Positions 55,424 through 64,000 of a stretch of 64,000 nucleotides of DNA are shown here, in pieces. Under the pieces are notes generated by a model that saw only the letters and a list, made by a program, of their open reading frames with translations, had not been told where the DNA came from and searched no databases. Source of the stretch: Catenibacillus scindens (GTDB lineage: Bacteria > Bacillota > Clostridia > Lachnospirales > Lachnospiraceae); assembly GCF_014202115.1 (NCBI RefSeq), contig NZ_JACHFW010000007.1, positions 79,438-143,437 of the forward strand, given 5' to 3'. Each line of letters starts with the position of its first letter. The stretch's first letter is position 1. A program made the translations under genes and the position numbers.

Positions 55424-55841
55424 AGTTTTCTCCTTCCATCTATTTCACTCGTCAGACAAAATTGTCCTTCCCCCGTGTCTGTTTTCCCAAACAGGAACAG
55501 ACTTGGCGGTTATATTTATTATATAAAATTTCACAACAAAATTAAAGGGTGTTTTTGGTCTGATTATGTCCTAATTTCGTCTTTTATATCACTTTAAACT
55601 CTATCTCCCTTAAATCCGACAAAAATTAATATCAAATATTAAACCCTGCCCCTCAAGACAAACGATAGCGCGCTCTGCCTTAGGCGCAGGGTTTTTATCT
55701 TCTGTACACACAGGATTCCTCATCATTTTTTATATCTATCCGCAGACAAGTGCTGCGGACATACTCTGCGGTTTCCTGTGATACTTCTCACCTTCTCTTT
55801 AGTTTTTCCTGTCACTTAGCAGCACACAGTCCAAAAGACCG
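55424..55841. other. Intergenic region with the left end of Rpn cassette 2
   Basis: Contains the flavoprotein promoter and, from 55709, cassette sequence resembling that downstream of Rpn copy 1. A CCGCAG-CAAGTG-CTGCGG hairpin lies at about 55740-55756. No gene. Confidence 0.55.
55518..55546 (-). promoter_or_regulatory. Probable promoter of the flavoprotein gene
   Basis: Minus strand TTTAAT, 17-base spacer, TATAAT; strong -10, weak -35. Confidence 0.45.
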
Positions 55842-56645
55842 TCACATGTTTATGCGGAACGTCTCCATGGAATCTGCTTTTGCCGCGGCCCTCAGCCACT
55901 CTTTAAGCACAGTTTCATCTTCCTGTCCTTCAATCTTTAACCGGATGTCTTCGGGAATCTCCCCAAAATTACTCAAAAGATTCAGCACAGACTCCTTTAA
56001 AGCTTCCCGGCGTCCCTCGCTCCGGCCTTGCTGCAGACCTTCCTGAAGGCCCTTCTGAAGGCCCTCCTGATGTCCCTGTCGCCATTTGTTCCTAAGCTCG
56101 ATCTCCAAACGCATAAATCTCGCCTCCCAGTCACGGCTGGCCTTGATCCGCTGAATCCTCCTGTCCAGTCCGGCGATAAAGCTGTCCCTTGCAGGTTGAT
56201 CGGGCTGTCCTACATATTTAAGGAAATCAGCCAACGCAGCGGACACTCCTTCATCATTGCGCCCTTTCGTACTGAGAAAAATGGTTTTCTGCCCCTGGTT
56301 TAAAAGACTCCCATTCTCACGGCACACCATTTCATAAGTATAGCGATAAAGCTGATCGGGCATCCAGGCAAAGTCACAGATAAAAATCACGTATGTATCC
56401 GGAAGCTCATCATAGGATTCCCCGGACAGCAACGGACACCATGGTAATCCGGATGGTAGGACATCGTCTTTTCAGTGATCACGGTCACATGTAAAATTTT
56501 TGTTTCCAGGACAATCTCTAACAGCTTACGGCACTGATTCTCATCAGACATTACTGCCGCAAACATAAATGCGTCCTTAATGGTCAGATCCTGAAAGTTT
56601 CTTTGCATTTCTTCCTCCTGCTCTTATTTGAAGAGGAATCCTGTA
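55709..56645 (-). mobile_element. Rpn nuclease cassette, copy 2
   Basis: Left end CACAGGATTCCTCAT (55709-55723) and right end GAGGAATCCTGT (56633-56644) match the ends of the cassette at 41925-42992. The nuclease gene inside is broken. Confidence 0.5.
55842..56608 (-). pseudogene. Rpn nuclease gene with deleted catalytic core
   Basis: Homologous to 42075-42953 at both ends: MQRNFQDLTIKDAFMFAAVM at the start and LLSGESYDELPDTYVIFICD onward. Between them 124 bases are missing relative to copy 1 (junction about 56430-56435), removing the Asp and Glu-x-Gln-x-Lys nuclease residues and shifting the frame by one. The C-terminal GRRE repeats have diverged to EGLQKGLQEGLQQGRSE. Promoter and ribosome site are intact, so a short peptide could still be made. 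Confidence 0.88.
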
Positions 56646-56650
56646 TTTAA

Positions 56651-56679
56651 AGTATATAAGAAAAATCGGCAAAATGCAA
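56651..56679 (-). promoter_or_regulatory. Promoter of Rpn copy 2
   Basis: Minus strand TTGCAT, 17-base spacer, TATACT, matching the promoter of copy 1. Confidence 0.7.
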
Positions 56680-56715
56680 ATATAATAATGCCTGTTTTAC
56701 GAATAGCGCGGGACA

Positions 56716-58824
56716 TCAGGAAAGAGACGGCTCCTCAGCTTCGCCGTCGTTATCCGTTCCGTGAACTGCCGGCATAACGATGGTCGCCTTAAAGAGATCC
56801 CCGTCCAGATAAATTTTAAATGTACCTCCATGGAGCTGGACAAGGCTCTCCGCGATGGAAAGGCCAAGGCCGCTGCCCTCTGTGGTACGCGAAGCGTCCC
56901 CCCGGACAAAGCGCTGAGTCAGCTCATCAGCGGTAATATTTAAAGGTTCCTGAGAAATATTTTTCATAATAAAACAGACGCTGTCCTCATCTTCGTAGAG
57001 GTCAACATATACTCTGGAGCCGGTCATGGCATATTTAAAGGCGTTGTTAAAAAGATTATCCAGCACCCGGTACATCCGCCGCCCATCGGCCCAGATTAGA
57101 ATAGGCTCCTGATGTGACCGGGTAACAAGTGTAAGCTGACGCTGGCTATATTTTTCCACATAAGTCCCAGCCACCTGCATGACCAGCTCATTAAAATCAA
57201 TGGTGTCACATTCCAGAGTAATATTTCCGCTGGACGCCCTGGACGCTTCTACAAGATCTTCAATAAGCATCTTCAGCCGCTGGGATTTACTGTCAAGAAT
57301 ATCAATATATTCCCGCTCCGGCTCGTGGGTAATGTTCAGCCGTTTTAAAAGATCCACATAATTTATAATCGACGTGAGCGGCGTCTTTATATCATGGGAC
57401 ACATTAGTAATAAGGTCCGCTTTCATACGCTCGCTCTTAACGCTCTCATCCACAGCCCGGTTCAGTCCCTGACCGATGTTATTAATGTTATTGGCAAATT
57501 CCAGAAAAACGCCGCTTCCCATATCTTTTGTGTCGATTTTATATTCCAGATGGCCGGAAGCAATCTCACTGGCCCCCTTGGCAATATCCTGGATAGCCAT
57601 GAGCTTTCGCCCGACATAAATAAATTCGCAGCAGTAGATGACCGTCACCACAATAAAGAAGAAGAAGGAGTTGCCCCAAAAAGCCAGCATCATTAATATG
57701 AAATCCGCGATTCCCAGGCCAAGGATCACAGAAATATACTTGCGCATTAAGTTATTGTTGATCATACCCTGATAGATCACCTTGTAAAAGCCGTGGAACA
57801 GCTTAAAGATCAGCGACTGACTAATAAAATTATGGGTCTTTCCACGTCTGGCCAGACTGTACACGCAAAACATGGCGGCCATATAGGCAGGGATCGCAAG
57901 AACACCGGAAGTAACAATATCTCCCACAGACCTTCCATCCATGGTCCATCCCACAAAAAGGATCACGGCGATCACAAAAAGAAAGAACACACAAAACATA
58001 ATGGCTAAGGCGATCTCCGTATAAATCTTGTCAAACCACATCAGATGAATCTGATCATCCGCCGGCTTCCATCCAGCCGCCAGGATCGTATAGATCAGGC
58101 AGACCACAAAGATCACAGCCGCCGCAACAGCCCCGAAAAACACTATATACCTGACGTTTTCAAAAGTCTGACAGATCTGAAAGTGCATATAAAAGCTGTC
58201 ACCCATAACGAGAGTTTCCGGCACGTAGACAAAGATATATCCAATCTTATCCCCCAGATTTTCATTGCCAAAAAGGAAGCTCTGAGAATGGATAAAATTG
58301 CTGCCGTTTTTGACAATCGCCCCGCCGCTTTGCATAGACGATGAAGTCTCCTCCACAGGATACAGATTCAGGCCGGAAATATCCATACTGTAATAATAAA
58401 TCCGCGCCCCCTCGGTATCCGTCTGGGAGGACACGGACTCCGGCGTCACGGAATAATTCGGACTTTCCATAATCAGTCCGCCCTCTTTATTATAGATAGC
58501 GTACTGGAAATTAGCGTATCCGTCCATATAATAACTTCGCCAGGCCTCCATCTCCTCAAGATCATTATAGATATTCTGATCATTCCACTCATGAATCGTG
58601 GAAAGGAGCAGGTTTGTCGCTGACATATAGTCGTCAAAAAACAGATTTGACACGAAATAGGAATTTTCCCGGTTCTCATCAGCATTCCGGTCCATTCCAA
58701 AATAGATTTCTACATAAAGGCAGACGTAAATTACAGCCGCGATCATCACGGCAAAAGAGCCGAACATGAGGAAATGGGCCAGTATCTTCAAAGGCAGGCA
58801 CCGTCTCAGCCGCTTATCATCCAT
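56716..58824 (-). CDS. Membrane sensor histidine kinase
   Basis: 702 residues. One N-terminal membrane helix (about 15-38) is followed by an extracellular domain of about 190 residues and then several more helices (about 230-410). A HAMP-like linker follows, then the phosphoacceptor NVSHDIKTPLTS (His477), N/G boxes and GSGLGLSIAESL near the end. The multi-helix middle suggests a membrane signal input. It is 25 bases downstream of the response regulator gene and forms a two-component system with it. Signal unknown; no transporter or target gene adjoins. Confidence 0.9.
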   Translation of the reverse strand: MDDKRLRRCLPLKILAHFLMFGSFAVMIAAVIYVCLYVEIYFGMDRNADENRENSYFVSNLFFDDYMSATNLLLSTIHEWNDQNIYNDLEEMEAWRSYYMDGYANFQYAIYNKEGGLIMESPNYSVTPESVSSQTDTEGARIYYYSMDISGLNLYPVEETSSSMQSGGAIVKNGSNFIHSQSFLFGNENLGDKIGYIFVYVPETLVMGDSFYMHFQICQTFENVRYIVFFGAVAAAVIFVVCLIYTILAAGWKPADDQIHLMWFDKIYTEIALAIMFCVFFLFVIAVILFVGWTMDGRSVGDIVTSGVLAIPAYMAAMFCVYSLARRGKTHNFISQSLIFKLFHGFYKVIYQGMINNNLMRKYISVILGLGIADFILMMLAFWGNSFFFFIVVTVIYCCEFIYVGRKLMAIQDIAKGASEIASGHLEYKIDTKDMGSGVFLEFANNINNIGQGLNRAVDESVKSERMKADLITNVSHDIKTPLTSIINYVDLLKRLNITHEPEREYIDILDSKSQRLKMLIEDLVEASRASSGNITLECDTIDFNELVMQVAGTYVEKYSQRQLTLVTRSHQEPILIWADGRRMYRVLDNLFNNAFKYAMTGSRVYVDLYEDEDSVCFIMKNISQEPLNITADELTQRFVRGDASRTTEGSGLGLSIAESLVQLHGGTFKIYLDGDLFKATIVMPAVHGTDNDGEAEEPSLS

Positions 58825-58849
58825 AACTTCTCCTTTCCATGAACCAGTA

Positions 58850-59548
58850 TCAGTTCAGATTTTCCACTTTATATCCAACACCCCATACCACTTTCAGATA
58901 CCGGGGTTCTTTTGGATTGATCTCAATTTTCTCACGGATATGGCTGATATGGACAGCCACCGTGTTATCTGCCGCCAATGCGTCTTCTTTCCATATATTT
59001 TCATAAATATCTTTGGTGGAAAAAACCCGGCCTTTATTGCTCACAAGAAGTTTTAAAATATTATACTCAATAGGAGTCAGCTTCACCGGCTCACCCATCA
59101 CTGTCACTTCTTTGTTCGTATCGTCGATGACCAGATCACCCACGGAGTAAATTTCTCTGGAATCGTCCTTCTTAGCGTTGCCAAAAACTGTATAACGGCG
59201 AAGCTGGGCCTTAACCCTGGCCAGCAGTTCCATAGGATTAAAAGGCTTGGTAATATAGTCGTCCGCGCCGATATTTAATCCAAGAATTTTATCGTTGTCC
59301 TCCGATTTAGCCGACAGGATAATGATCGGAACGCCACTTTTTTTGCGGATCTCCAAAGTCGCCCTTATCCCGTCCAGCACAGGCATCATCACATCAATAA
59401 GGAGAAGATGAATCTCTTCCTTATCAAGAATATCCATGGCCTCCTGCCCGTTGTATGCCTTAAACACATTATATTTTTCACCGATGAGATAAATCTCAAT
59501 GGCTTTAACAATTTCTTTATCATCGTCACACACCAGAATATTATACAT
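58850..59548 (-). CDS. OmpR/VanR-type response regulator
   Basis: 232 residues. Receiver domain with acidic pocket (Asp8, Asp9), phosphoacceptor Asp52 (LLLIDVMMPVLDG) and KPFNPMELLARV. C-terminal winged-helix DNA-binding domain (LTPIEYNILKLLVSNKGRVF). GGGAGG precedes the ATG. First gene of the pair with the kinase at 56716-58824. Confidence 0.93.
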   Translation of the reverse strand: MYNILVCDDDKEIVKAIEIYLIGEKYNVFKAYNGQEAMDILDKEEIHLLLIDVMMPVLDGIRATLEIRKKSGVPIIILSAKSEDNDKILGLNIGADDYITKPFNPMELLARVKAQLRRYTVFGNAKKDDSREIYSVGDLVIDDTNKEVTVMGEPVKLTPIEYNILKLLVSNKGRVFSTKDIYENIWKEDALAADNTVAVHISHIREKIEINPKEPRYLKVVWGVGYKVENLN

Positions 59549-59682
59549 ATCTATAGCCTCCCTCAGATCTGCCTCATTTTTGCGCCCGCGCCGGTCATAT
59601 ACCGGTACCCGATGTCGATTAATATTTTATATTAATTTTTTTAAGAAGTAGCGGCAAAAGCTTAAATAATTTTTAAAATTAT

Positions 59683-59719
59683 AGGAAACGTCATAATAAT
59701 TTTTATTATGACGTTTCCT
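59683..59719. terminator. 17-bp perfect hairpin downstream of dnaB
   Basis: AGGAAACGTCATAATAA pairs perfectly with TTATTATGACGTTTCCT around a 3-base loop. A T-rich run follows on the minus strand; likely end of the gdpP-rplI-dnaB transcript. Confidence 0.65.
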
Positions 59720-59788
59720 GCGCCGATTTTTGCTGCACAAAGCGCAGATCTTTCCTTGCAAAAATCGTGCGCATCCCCCCGGAGGGTT

Positions 59789-59824
59789 TATAGTAAACGA
59801 CAAATATATTTGTCGTTTACTATA
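59789..59824. repeat. 36-bp perfect palindrome, second copy
   Basis: Arms 59789-59806 and 59807-59824 with no loop. Same core half-site TATTTGTCGTTTAC as 48649-48690. Confidence 0.7.
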
Positions 59825-59825
59825 T

Positions 59826-59902
59826 AACAGTTCAGCCACCAGGGACGGTCGGGCTGGCTTTTGCGCAAGCATCAACCCCCGTCATCCCTGACGGCTGAAC
59901 TG
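59826..59902. repeat. GTTCAG hairpin repeat, copy 4
   Basis: AACAGTTCAGCC (59826-59837) pairs with GGCTGAACTG (59893-59902); the long loop contains an inner GCGCAAGC element. Confidence 0.65.
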
Positions 59903-59909
59903 AACAATT

Positions 59910-61238
59910 TTACCTCTCCTTATTGGCAAACTTTGTATAGTTTGGCAGCCATACCAGCTCCACTGTGCCGATAGGGCCGTTTCTCTGTTTAGCGATGATG
60001 ATCTCTGAGATATTTTTCTTATCAGTGTCTTTATTGTAATAATCATCTCTGTAAATAAACATAACCACATCCGCGTCCTGCTCGATAGCTCCGGACTCAC
60101 GCAGGTCAGAGAGCATGGGGCGGTGATCCGGCCGGGTTTCACAAGCCCGGGAGAGCTGTGAGAGGGCGATGACCGGAGCGTTGATTTCTCTGGCAAGAGC
60201 TTTTAAAGACCGGGAAATATCAGAAATTTCCTGCTGCCTGGACTCGGATCTTCCGCCGCCGGTCATCAACTGAAGGTAGTCAATGATCACAAGGCCAAGA
60301 TTATTTTCCAGCTTATATTTACGGCACTTAGACCGTAGTTCTCCAATAGAAATACCTGGGGTATCGTCGATGATCAGCGGCGCCTGACTGATAATCCCCG
60401 CGCTTTCAATAAGTTTCTCCCAGTCATTTTGAGTCAGGTTGCCGGTACGCATAGACTGGGAATCCACCTTAGACTCCATGGACAGGACACGATTGATCAA
60501 CTGATCCTTGGACATCTCCAGACTGAATATGGCTGTAGGCACTTTGTTGCGCACACAGATATACTGAGCCAGATTTAGTACAAAGGCCGTCTTTCCCATA
60601 GAAGGGCGGGCCGCCACAAGGATCAGATCCGAGGGCTGCAGACCGCTGGTTTTATAGTCCAGATCGTAAAATCCGGTAGAGATTCCTGTCACCGTACCTT
60701 TGTGGCGGGCCGCCATCTCAATCTTATTGATGACACTTAATACCACGTCCTGGATAGGAACAAAATCATCCACCGACTTTTTCTGGAGCAGATCAAAGAT
60801 CCTCTTTTCCGTGGTCTCCATAATGGTTTCCACCGGCTCCTTGTCCAGGTAACACATGTTGGCAATCTCCTCGTTGGCCCGGATGAGCCGGCGCAGCGAC
60901 GATTTATCCGCCACAAGCTGAGCATACTGTTTCACATTTACAGAAGTCGCCACGTCATTAAGCAGATCGCTTAAAAATTCCACGCTGGACAATTCTTCCG
61001 GAACATCTTTTGTTTTAAGAGATTCCTGGAGTGTAATGAGATCCACAGGAATATTTTTATTATTCATCTCCACAATGGTATCAAACAATATTCCATATTG
61101 GCGCTGGTAAAAATCGTCCCCGGTGATCATCTCGGCAGCGGTAATCACCGCGTCAGGGTCCATAAGCATGGAGGCAATGACCGCCCGCTCCGCTTCGCCG
61201 TTATGGGGAAGTATCCGCTTAATTAACGCTTCATCCAT
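59910..61238 (-). CDS. dnaB: Replicative DNA helicase DnaB
   Basis: 442 residues. N-terminal primase-interaction domain (about 10-110), linker helix, then RecA-like motor: Walker A ARPSMGKTAF (210-219), IIDYLQLM (Walker B) and the arginine finger region LSQLSRACETR. It unwinds the replication fork as a hexamer. No intein is present. Third gene of gdpP-rplI-dnaB; five bases after rplI. Confidence 0.97.
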   Translation of the reverse strand: MDEALIKRILPHNGEAERAVIASMLMDPDAVITAAEMITGDDFYQRQYGILFDTIVEMNNKNIPVDLITLQESLKTKDVPEELSSVEFLSDLLNDVATSVNVKQYAQLVADKSSLRRLIRANEEIANMCYLDKEPVETIMETTEKRIFDLLQKKSVDDFVPIQDVVLSVINKIEMAARHKGTVTGISTGFYDLDYKTSGLQPSDLILVAARPSMGKTAFVLNLAQYICVRNKVPTAIFSLEMSKDQLINRVLSMESKVDSQSMRTGNLTQNDWEKLIESAGIISQAPLIIDDTPGISIGELRSKCRKYKLENNLGLVIIDYLQLMTGGGRSESRQQEISDISRSLKALAREINAPVIALSQLSRACETRPDHRPMLSDLRESGAIEQDADVVMFIYRDDYYNKDTDKKNISEIIIAKQRNGPIGTVELVWLPNYTKFANKER

Positions 61239-61243
61239 AACCT

Positions 61244-61690
61244 TTACGCTTCCTTAACTTTCACTGTGATCTGGGCAGTCACTTTAGGATGCACTCTGTA
61301 GGGGACAATGGTTGTTCCGAGAGTGCGGATAGGCTCGGCAAGCTGAAGCTTTTTCTTATCAATATCAACGCCAAGCTGCTCTTTTGCTGCCGCAGCGATC
61401 TCCTTTGTGGACACAGAACCGAAAGTCTTTCCGCCCTCGCCGGTTTTAATGGAGACAGTGACAGACTTGTCTTTCATATCTTCAGCAAAGGCTTTGGCTT
61501 CCTCCAGGATCTCTTTGGCAATCTTTTCCTCGTTGGCCTTTTTAAGTTTCAGGTCATTGAGATTTTTTGAAGTTGCCTCAACTCCCAGTTTTTTAGGCAG
61601 GATAAAATTTCTGGCATATCCATCGTTTACATTTACAATTTCACCTTTTTTTCCAAGGGATTTCACATCTTCAAGCAAAATAACTTTCAT
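61244..61690 (-). CDS. rplI: 50S ribosomal protein L9
   Basis: 148 residues. N-terminal rRNA-binding domain [16 protein letters not shown] with [14 protein letters not shown], connecting helix, and C-terminal domain with [14 protein letters not shown]. Normal length. The ATG directly follows the gdpP stop (TAAATG); its ribosome site lies in gdpP. Confidence 0.97.
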   Translation of the reverse strand: MKVILLEDVKSLGKKGEIVNVNDGYARNFILPKKLGVEATSKNLNDLKLKKANEEKIAKEILEEAKAFAEDMKDKSVTVSIKTGEGGKTFGSVSTKEIAAAAKEQLGVDIDKKKLQLAEPIRTLGTTIVPYRVHPKVTAQITVKVKEA

Positions 61691-63730
61691 TTATATCTCT
61701 CCTTCATTTTTCATTCTCCGGACTTCAGCTTTAACTTTGGCCATCGCCTCTAAGACAGATATGTCCTGGAGCTGGGCCCCGGCAATGGCACTGTGTCCGC
61801 CGCCGCCAAAATGCTCCATAATCAACTGTACGTTGACTTCCTCCATGGATCGGGCGCTGATATAAACTACGCCTTTGACCTCCGTAAAGACAAAAGATGC
61901 CTTAACGTCCGTAATGTTTAAAAGCTCGTTGGCCACCTGGGCGCCTACCACAGTAGGCGTCTCAATATTCCCCGGAACGCACTGGGTCATAGCAAACTCG
62001 TGATCAAAAATTTCTGCCTTACTGATTGCGTCCGCTTTGACCCGGTATGTCTCCATATCTTCCCTGAACATCATGCGTATCTTCAAGACGTCAGCGCCGT
62101 TTTTACGCAGGTAGGCCGCGGCCTCAAAGGTCCGCACACCGGTTTTATTGAGAAAATTATTAGTGTCGATCATCAGCCCGGCATACATGGCGTTGGCCTC
62201 CTCGGACCGCAGCTTAATGCCATCACTGATATACTGGAGGATCTCCGCTACCATCTCGCTGGCCGATGAGGCGTAAGGCTCAATATAGGAAAGCACCGCG
62301 TTCTCAATGCTCTCGCTGCTCTGGCGGTGATGGTCCAAAATAACAATGCTTCGGGTAAAGCCTAAAAGATCCGGACATTCTGTGTAAGACGGACGGTTCA
62401 CGTCCACCACAACGAGGGCTGTGTTCAGATCAACGATCTCCCTGGCCTGGGCCTCTGTGAGAAACATATCGCTGTCGTAATAGGAATTATTTTCAAAACA
62501 TTCTTTCAGCGGCCGCACCGTCTTAGTCACTTCATTTAAAACTACATAGGCTTTCTTATTCAAAGCCCTGGCGATACGATACACCCCCACAGAAGCGCCG
62601 AAAGAATCCACATCACCGATCTTATGGCCCATGATCACCACCTGATCCTTGCCCTCAATAAGCTGCTTGAGAGCGTGAGCTTTCACCCTGGCACGAACGC
62701 GGGTGCTTTTTTCCACCTGTTTTTTCTTTCCTCCATAGTAGGAGATCTTCTCCTTCTCTTTCACAACCGCCTGGTCACCGCCACGGCCCAGCGCCAGCTC
62801 AATGGCGTTCTTTGCCCACTCGGCGGACTGGGCGTAGTTGGCAGCATCAGCGCCGATACCAATACACAAAGTCACAGCCATCTCATTACCTATATTGATC
62901 TCACGGACCTCATCCAGGAGGGAAAACTTCGTGCTTTGCAACTGACGCAGATACCGGTGCTGAATTACAAACTGATACCGGTCCTTCTCAATTTTCGTCA
63001 CGATAGCGTCGTAATTCTGCATATATTTTGTGATCTTCCGGTCGATGAGGGCCGCCAGAAGAGAACGGCGCACTTCCTCTGTACTGTTGAGCGCGTCTTC
63101 ATAATCATCAATAAAAATGACCCCGCATACCAGGCGCTGTTCCTGATTTTCCCGGATATAATTGCGGATCTGAGTCTCATCAAACAGGTACATGGCAATG
63201 AGGACATTCGCCTCTCCTGTATCCACAAGGGCATTATTGGATGAGAAATCCGTAAGGACAATGCGCTCCAGCTCTGCCCTGAAATAACTGTCCTTAAACG
63301 TTATGGGAATAATAACCTTATCCTGGTCTTTAGGCAGCTTATCGCTGGTCACCTCAGGAAAAATATGGTCGACACCCTTGACGCCGGATTTATCCTCGGT
63401 CAACTCATGAAAACTTTTATTGGCCCACAACAGGTGTCCCTGCTCATCCAATACGCCATAAGGTACCTGGAGATCATAAAGAAGCGCCTTCTGCACCTGG
63501 CCATATTCCAGAGCGAAATTAACCAGTTCTCCGATAATTATGGGACGTATCCGTGAATAGATCAGAAGTGCCGCAATGGCATAGCACACCAGTCCGGCTA
63601 ACGCAATAAAACCACATTTATAGTCCACCACAAAGATCCCGATGGTCATAACAATGAGCAGACAGCTTAAAATCATAGGCCAGCGCAGATAAGATTTCAG
63701 CGGTCCTTTCAATTTCACCTGATTCTTCAT
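61691..63730 (-). CDS. gdpP: GdpP, c-di-AMP phosphodiesterase
   Basis: 679 residues. Two N-terminal membrane helices (about 15-60), degenerate PAS (about 80-150), degenerate GGDEF (about 170-305), then DHH domain: GHKIGDVDSFG (Asp373, Asp375) and LDHHRQS (Asp466-His468), and DHHA1 with GGGGHSAIAGAQL. It hydrolyses c-di-AMP and so tunes potassium balance and cell-wall stress. First of three genes in the conserved Firmicute order. GAGGAAG precedes the ATG. A 121-bp repeat lies immediately upstream and may affect its transcription. Confidence 0.95.
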   Translation of the reverse strand: MKNQVKLKGPLKSYLRWPMILSCLLIVMTIGIFVVDYKCGFIALAGLVCYAIAALLIYSRIRPIIIGELVNFALEYGQVQKALLYDLQVPYGVLDEQGHLLWANKSFHELTEDKSGVKGVDHIFPEVTSDKLPKDQDKVIIPITFKDSYFRAELERIVLTDFSSNNALVDTGEANVLIAMYLFDETQIRNYIRENQEQRLVCGVIFIDDYEDALNSTEEVRRSLLAALIDRKITKYMQNYDAIVTKIEKDRYQFVIQHRYLRQLQSTKFSLLDEVREINIGNEMAVTLCIGIGADAANYAQSAEWAKNAIELALGRGGDQAVVKEKEKISYYGGKKKQVEKSTRVRARVKAHALKQLIEGKDQVVIMGHKIGDVDSFGASVGVYRIARALNKKAYVVLNEVTKTVRPLKECFENNSYYDSDMFLTEAQAREIVDLNTALVVVDVNRPSYTECPDLLGFTRSIVILDHHRQSSESIENAVLSYIEPYASSASEMVAEILQYISDGIKLRSEEANAMYAGLMIDTNNFLNKTGVRTFEAAAYLRKNGADVLKIRMMFREDMETYRVKADAISKAEIFDHEFAMTQCVPGNIETPTVVGAQVANELLNITDVKASFVFTEVKGVVYISARSMEEVNVQLIMEHFGGGGHSAIAGAQLQDISVLEAMAKVKAEVRRMKNEGEI

Positions 63731-63766
63731 GCTTCTTCCTCACTTTCTCTTACATAACCTCCGCTC

Positions 63767-64000
63767 TGTGGCTATTATACTATGACCGCTGCCGCGGTCA
63801 TAGTATGGCTGTGCCCAGATGCGTACTTTCGCGCTAAGGTACGCTCGCTTTGCTCGCGGCGCGAAAGACGCGGTATAATAGCCACTATGTGGCTATTATA
63901 CCATGACCGCTGCCGCGGTCATAGTATGGCTGTGCCCAGATGCGTACTTTCGCGCTAAGGTACGCTCGCTTTGCTCGCGGCGCGAAAGACGCGGTATAAG
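63767..64000. repeat. 121-bp tandem repeat, each unit cloverleaf-like
   Basis: Unit 1 is 63767-63887; unit 2 (63888 onward) is cut by the window end and differs at two bases. The outer stem GTGGCTATTATAC / GTATAATAGCCAC (63768-63780 with 63873-63885) encloses two inner hairpins: TATGACCGC / GCGGTCATA, and CTTTCGCGC / GCGCGAAAG. Confidence 0.85.

Larger units (their letters stand above)
59549..59909. other. Intergenic region between dnaB and the two-component genes
   Basis: No gene. Contains, in order, an AT palindrome (ATTAATAT-TTT-ATATTAAT, about 59619), a 17-bp hairpin (59683-59719), the 36-bp palindrome and GTTCAG hairpin copy 4. Confidence 0.6.

Noticed and set aside
63767..64000. CRISPR array
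   Set aside because: The repeat unit is 121 bp in direct tandem with no spacers and no cas genes nearby.

Overview
The window looks like chromosomal DNA of an anaerobic Firmicute, most likely a gut Lachnospiraceae. The evidence is: strong AGGAGG ribosome sites and sigma-A type promoters; the gdpP-rplI-dnaB gene order; a secretin-free Tad/Flp pilus locus; a BTAD regulator; a Cys-type sulfatase locus with its oxygen-sensitive radical-SAM maturase; a C-glycoside deglycosidase-like gene pair; and Rpn-type PD-(D/E)XK nucleases. No rRNA, tRNA, CRISPR array, phage or plasmid backbone was seen. The species cannot be named from the sequence.

Layout. 0-12.4 kb holds mostly single genes: a calcium-type P-ATPase, a PurF paralogue without its catalytic cysteine, a BTAD regulator, a two-gene C-glycoside deglycosidase-like operon, an XRE regulator, a frameshifted cold-shock gene, murG, a TSCPD protein, an MTA/SAH nucleosidase, a HIT protein and an orphan soluble histidine kinase. 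12.4-22.7 kb is one long minus-strand Tad pilus operon (peptidase, TadZ, TadA, TadB, TadC, a 56-residue Flp1 pilin, three TadE/G-type proteins, a second peptidase, an FHA protein) behind one promoter. 22.6-23.3 kb is a non-coding block of repeats. 23.3-31.7 kb carries glgB, a GH13 hydrolase, an autoregulated TetR gene, a TPR protein ending in a degenerate AAA domain, and murE. 31.8-38.6 kb is a three-gene MksFEB/Wadjet JetABC-like SMC operon with no jetD nuclease gene beside it.

39-48.5 kb is accessory and partly decayed: a divergent RpiR regulator and solute-binding protein that both lost their 5' ends at one junction, an Rpn nuclease cassette bounded by inverted repeats, and a sulfatase / truncated TauE / anaerobic sulfatase maturase / sulfatase group. 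48.6-52.8 kb is a self-contained chaperone operon (GrpE-like, Hsp70-like, J-like/TPR/SEC-C) whose Hsp70 frame is interrupted by one in-frame amber codon. 52.8-59.6 kb has an alanine/glycine symporter, an iron-sulfur flavoprotein, a second Rpn cassette that lost its catalytic core, and a two-component system. 59.9-63.7 kb is gdpP-rplI-dnaB, preceded by a 121-bp tandem repeat that folds as a cloverleaf-like structure and runs off the window.

Most notable: the amber-interrupted Hsp70 in an otherwise intact chaperone operon with a 42-bp palindrome next to its promoter (a second copy lies near dnaB); the nuclease-less MksFEB operon; two Rpn cassettes carrying promoter and inverted ends; and several families of intergenic hairpins, one with compensatory base changes between copies. 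Indels and stop codons could be assembly errors; this cannot be settled from the sequence alone.
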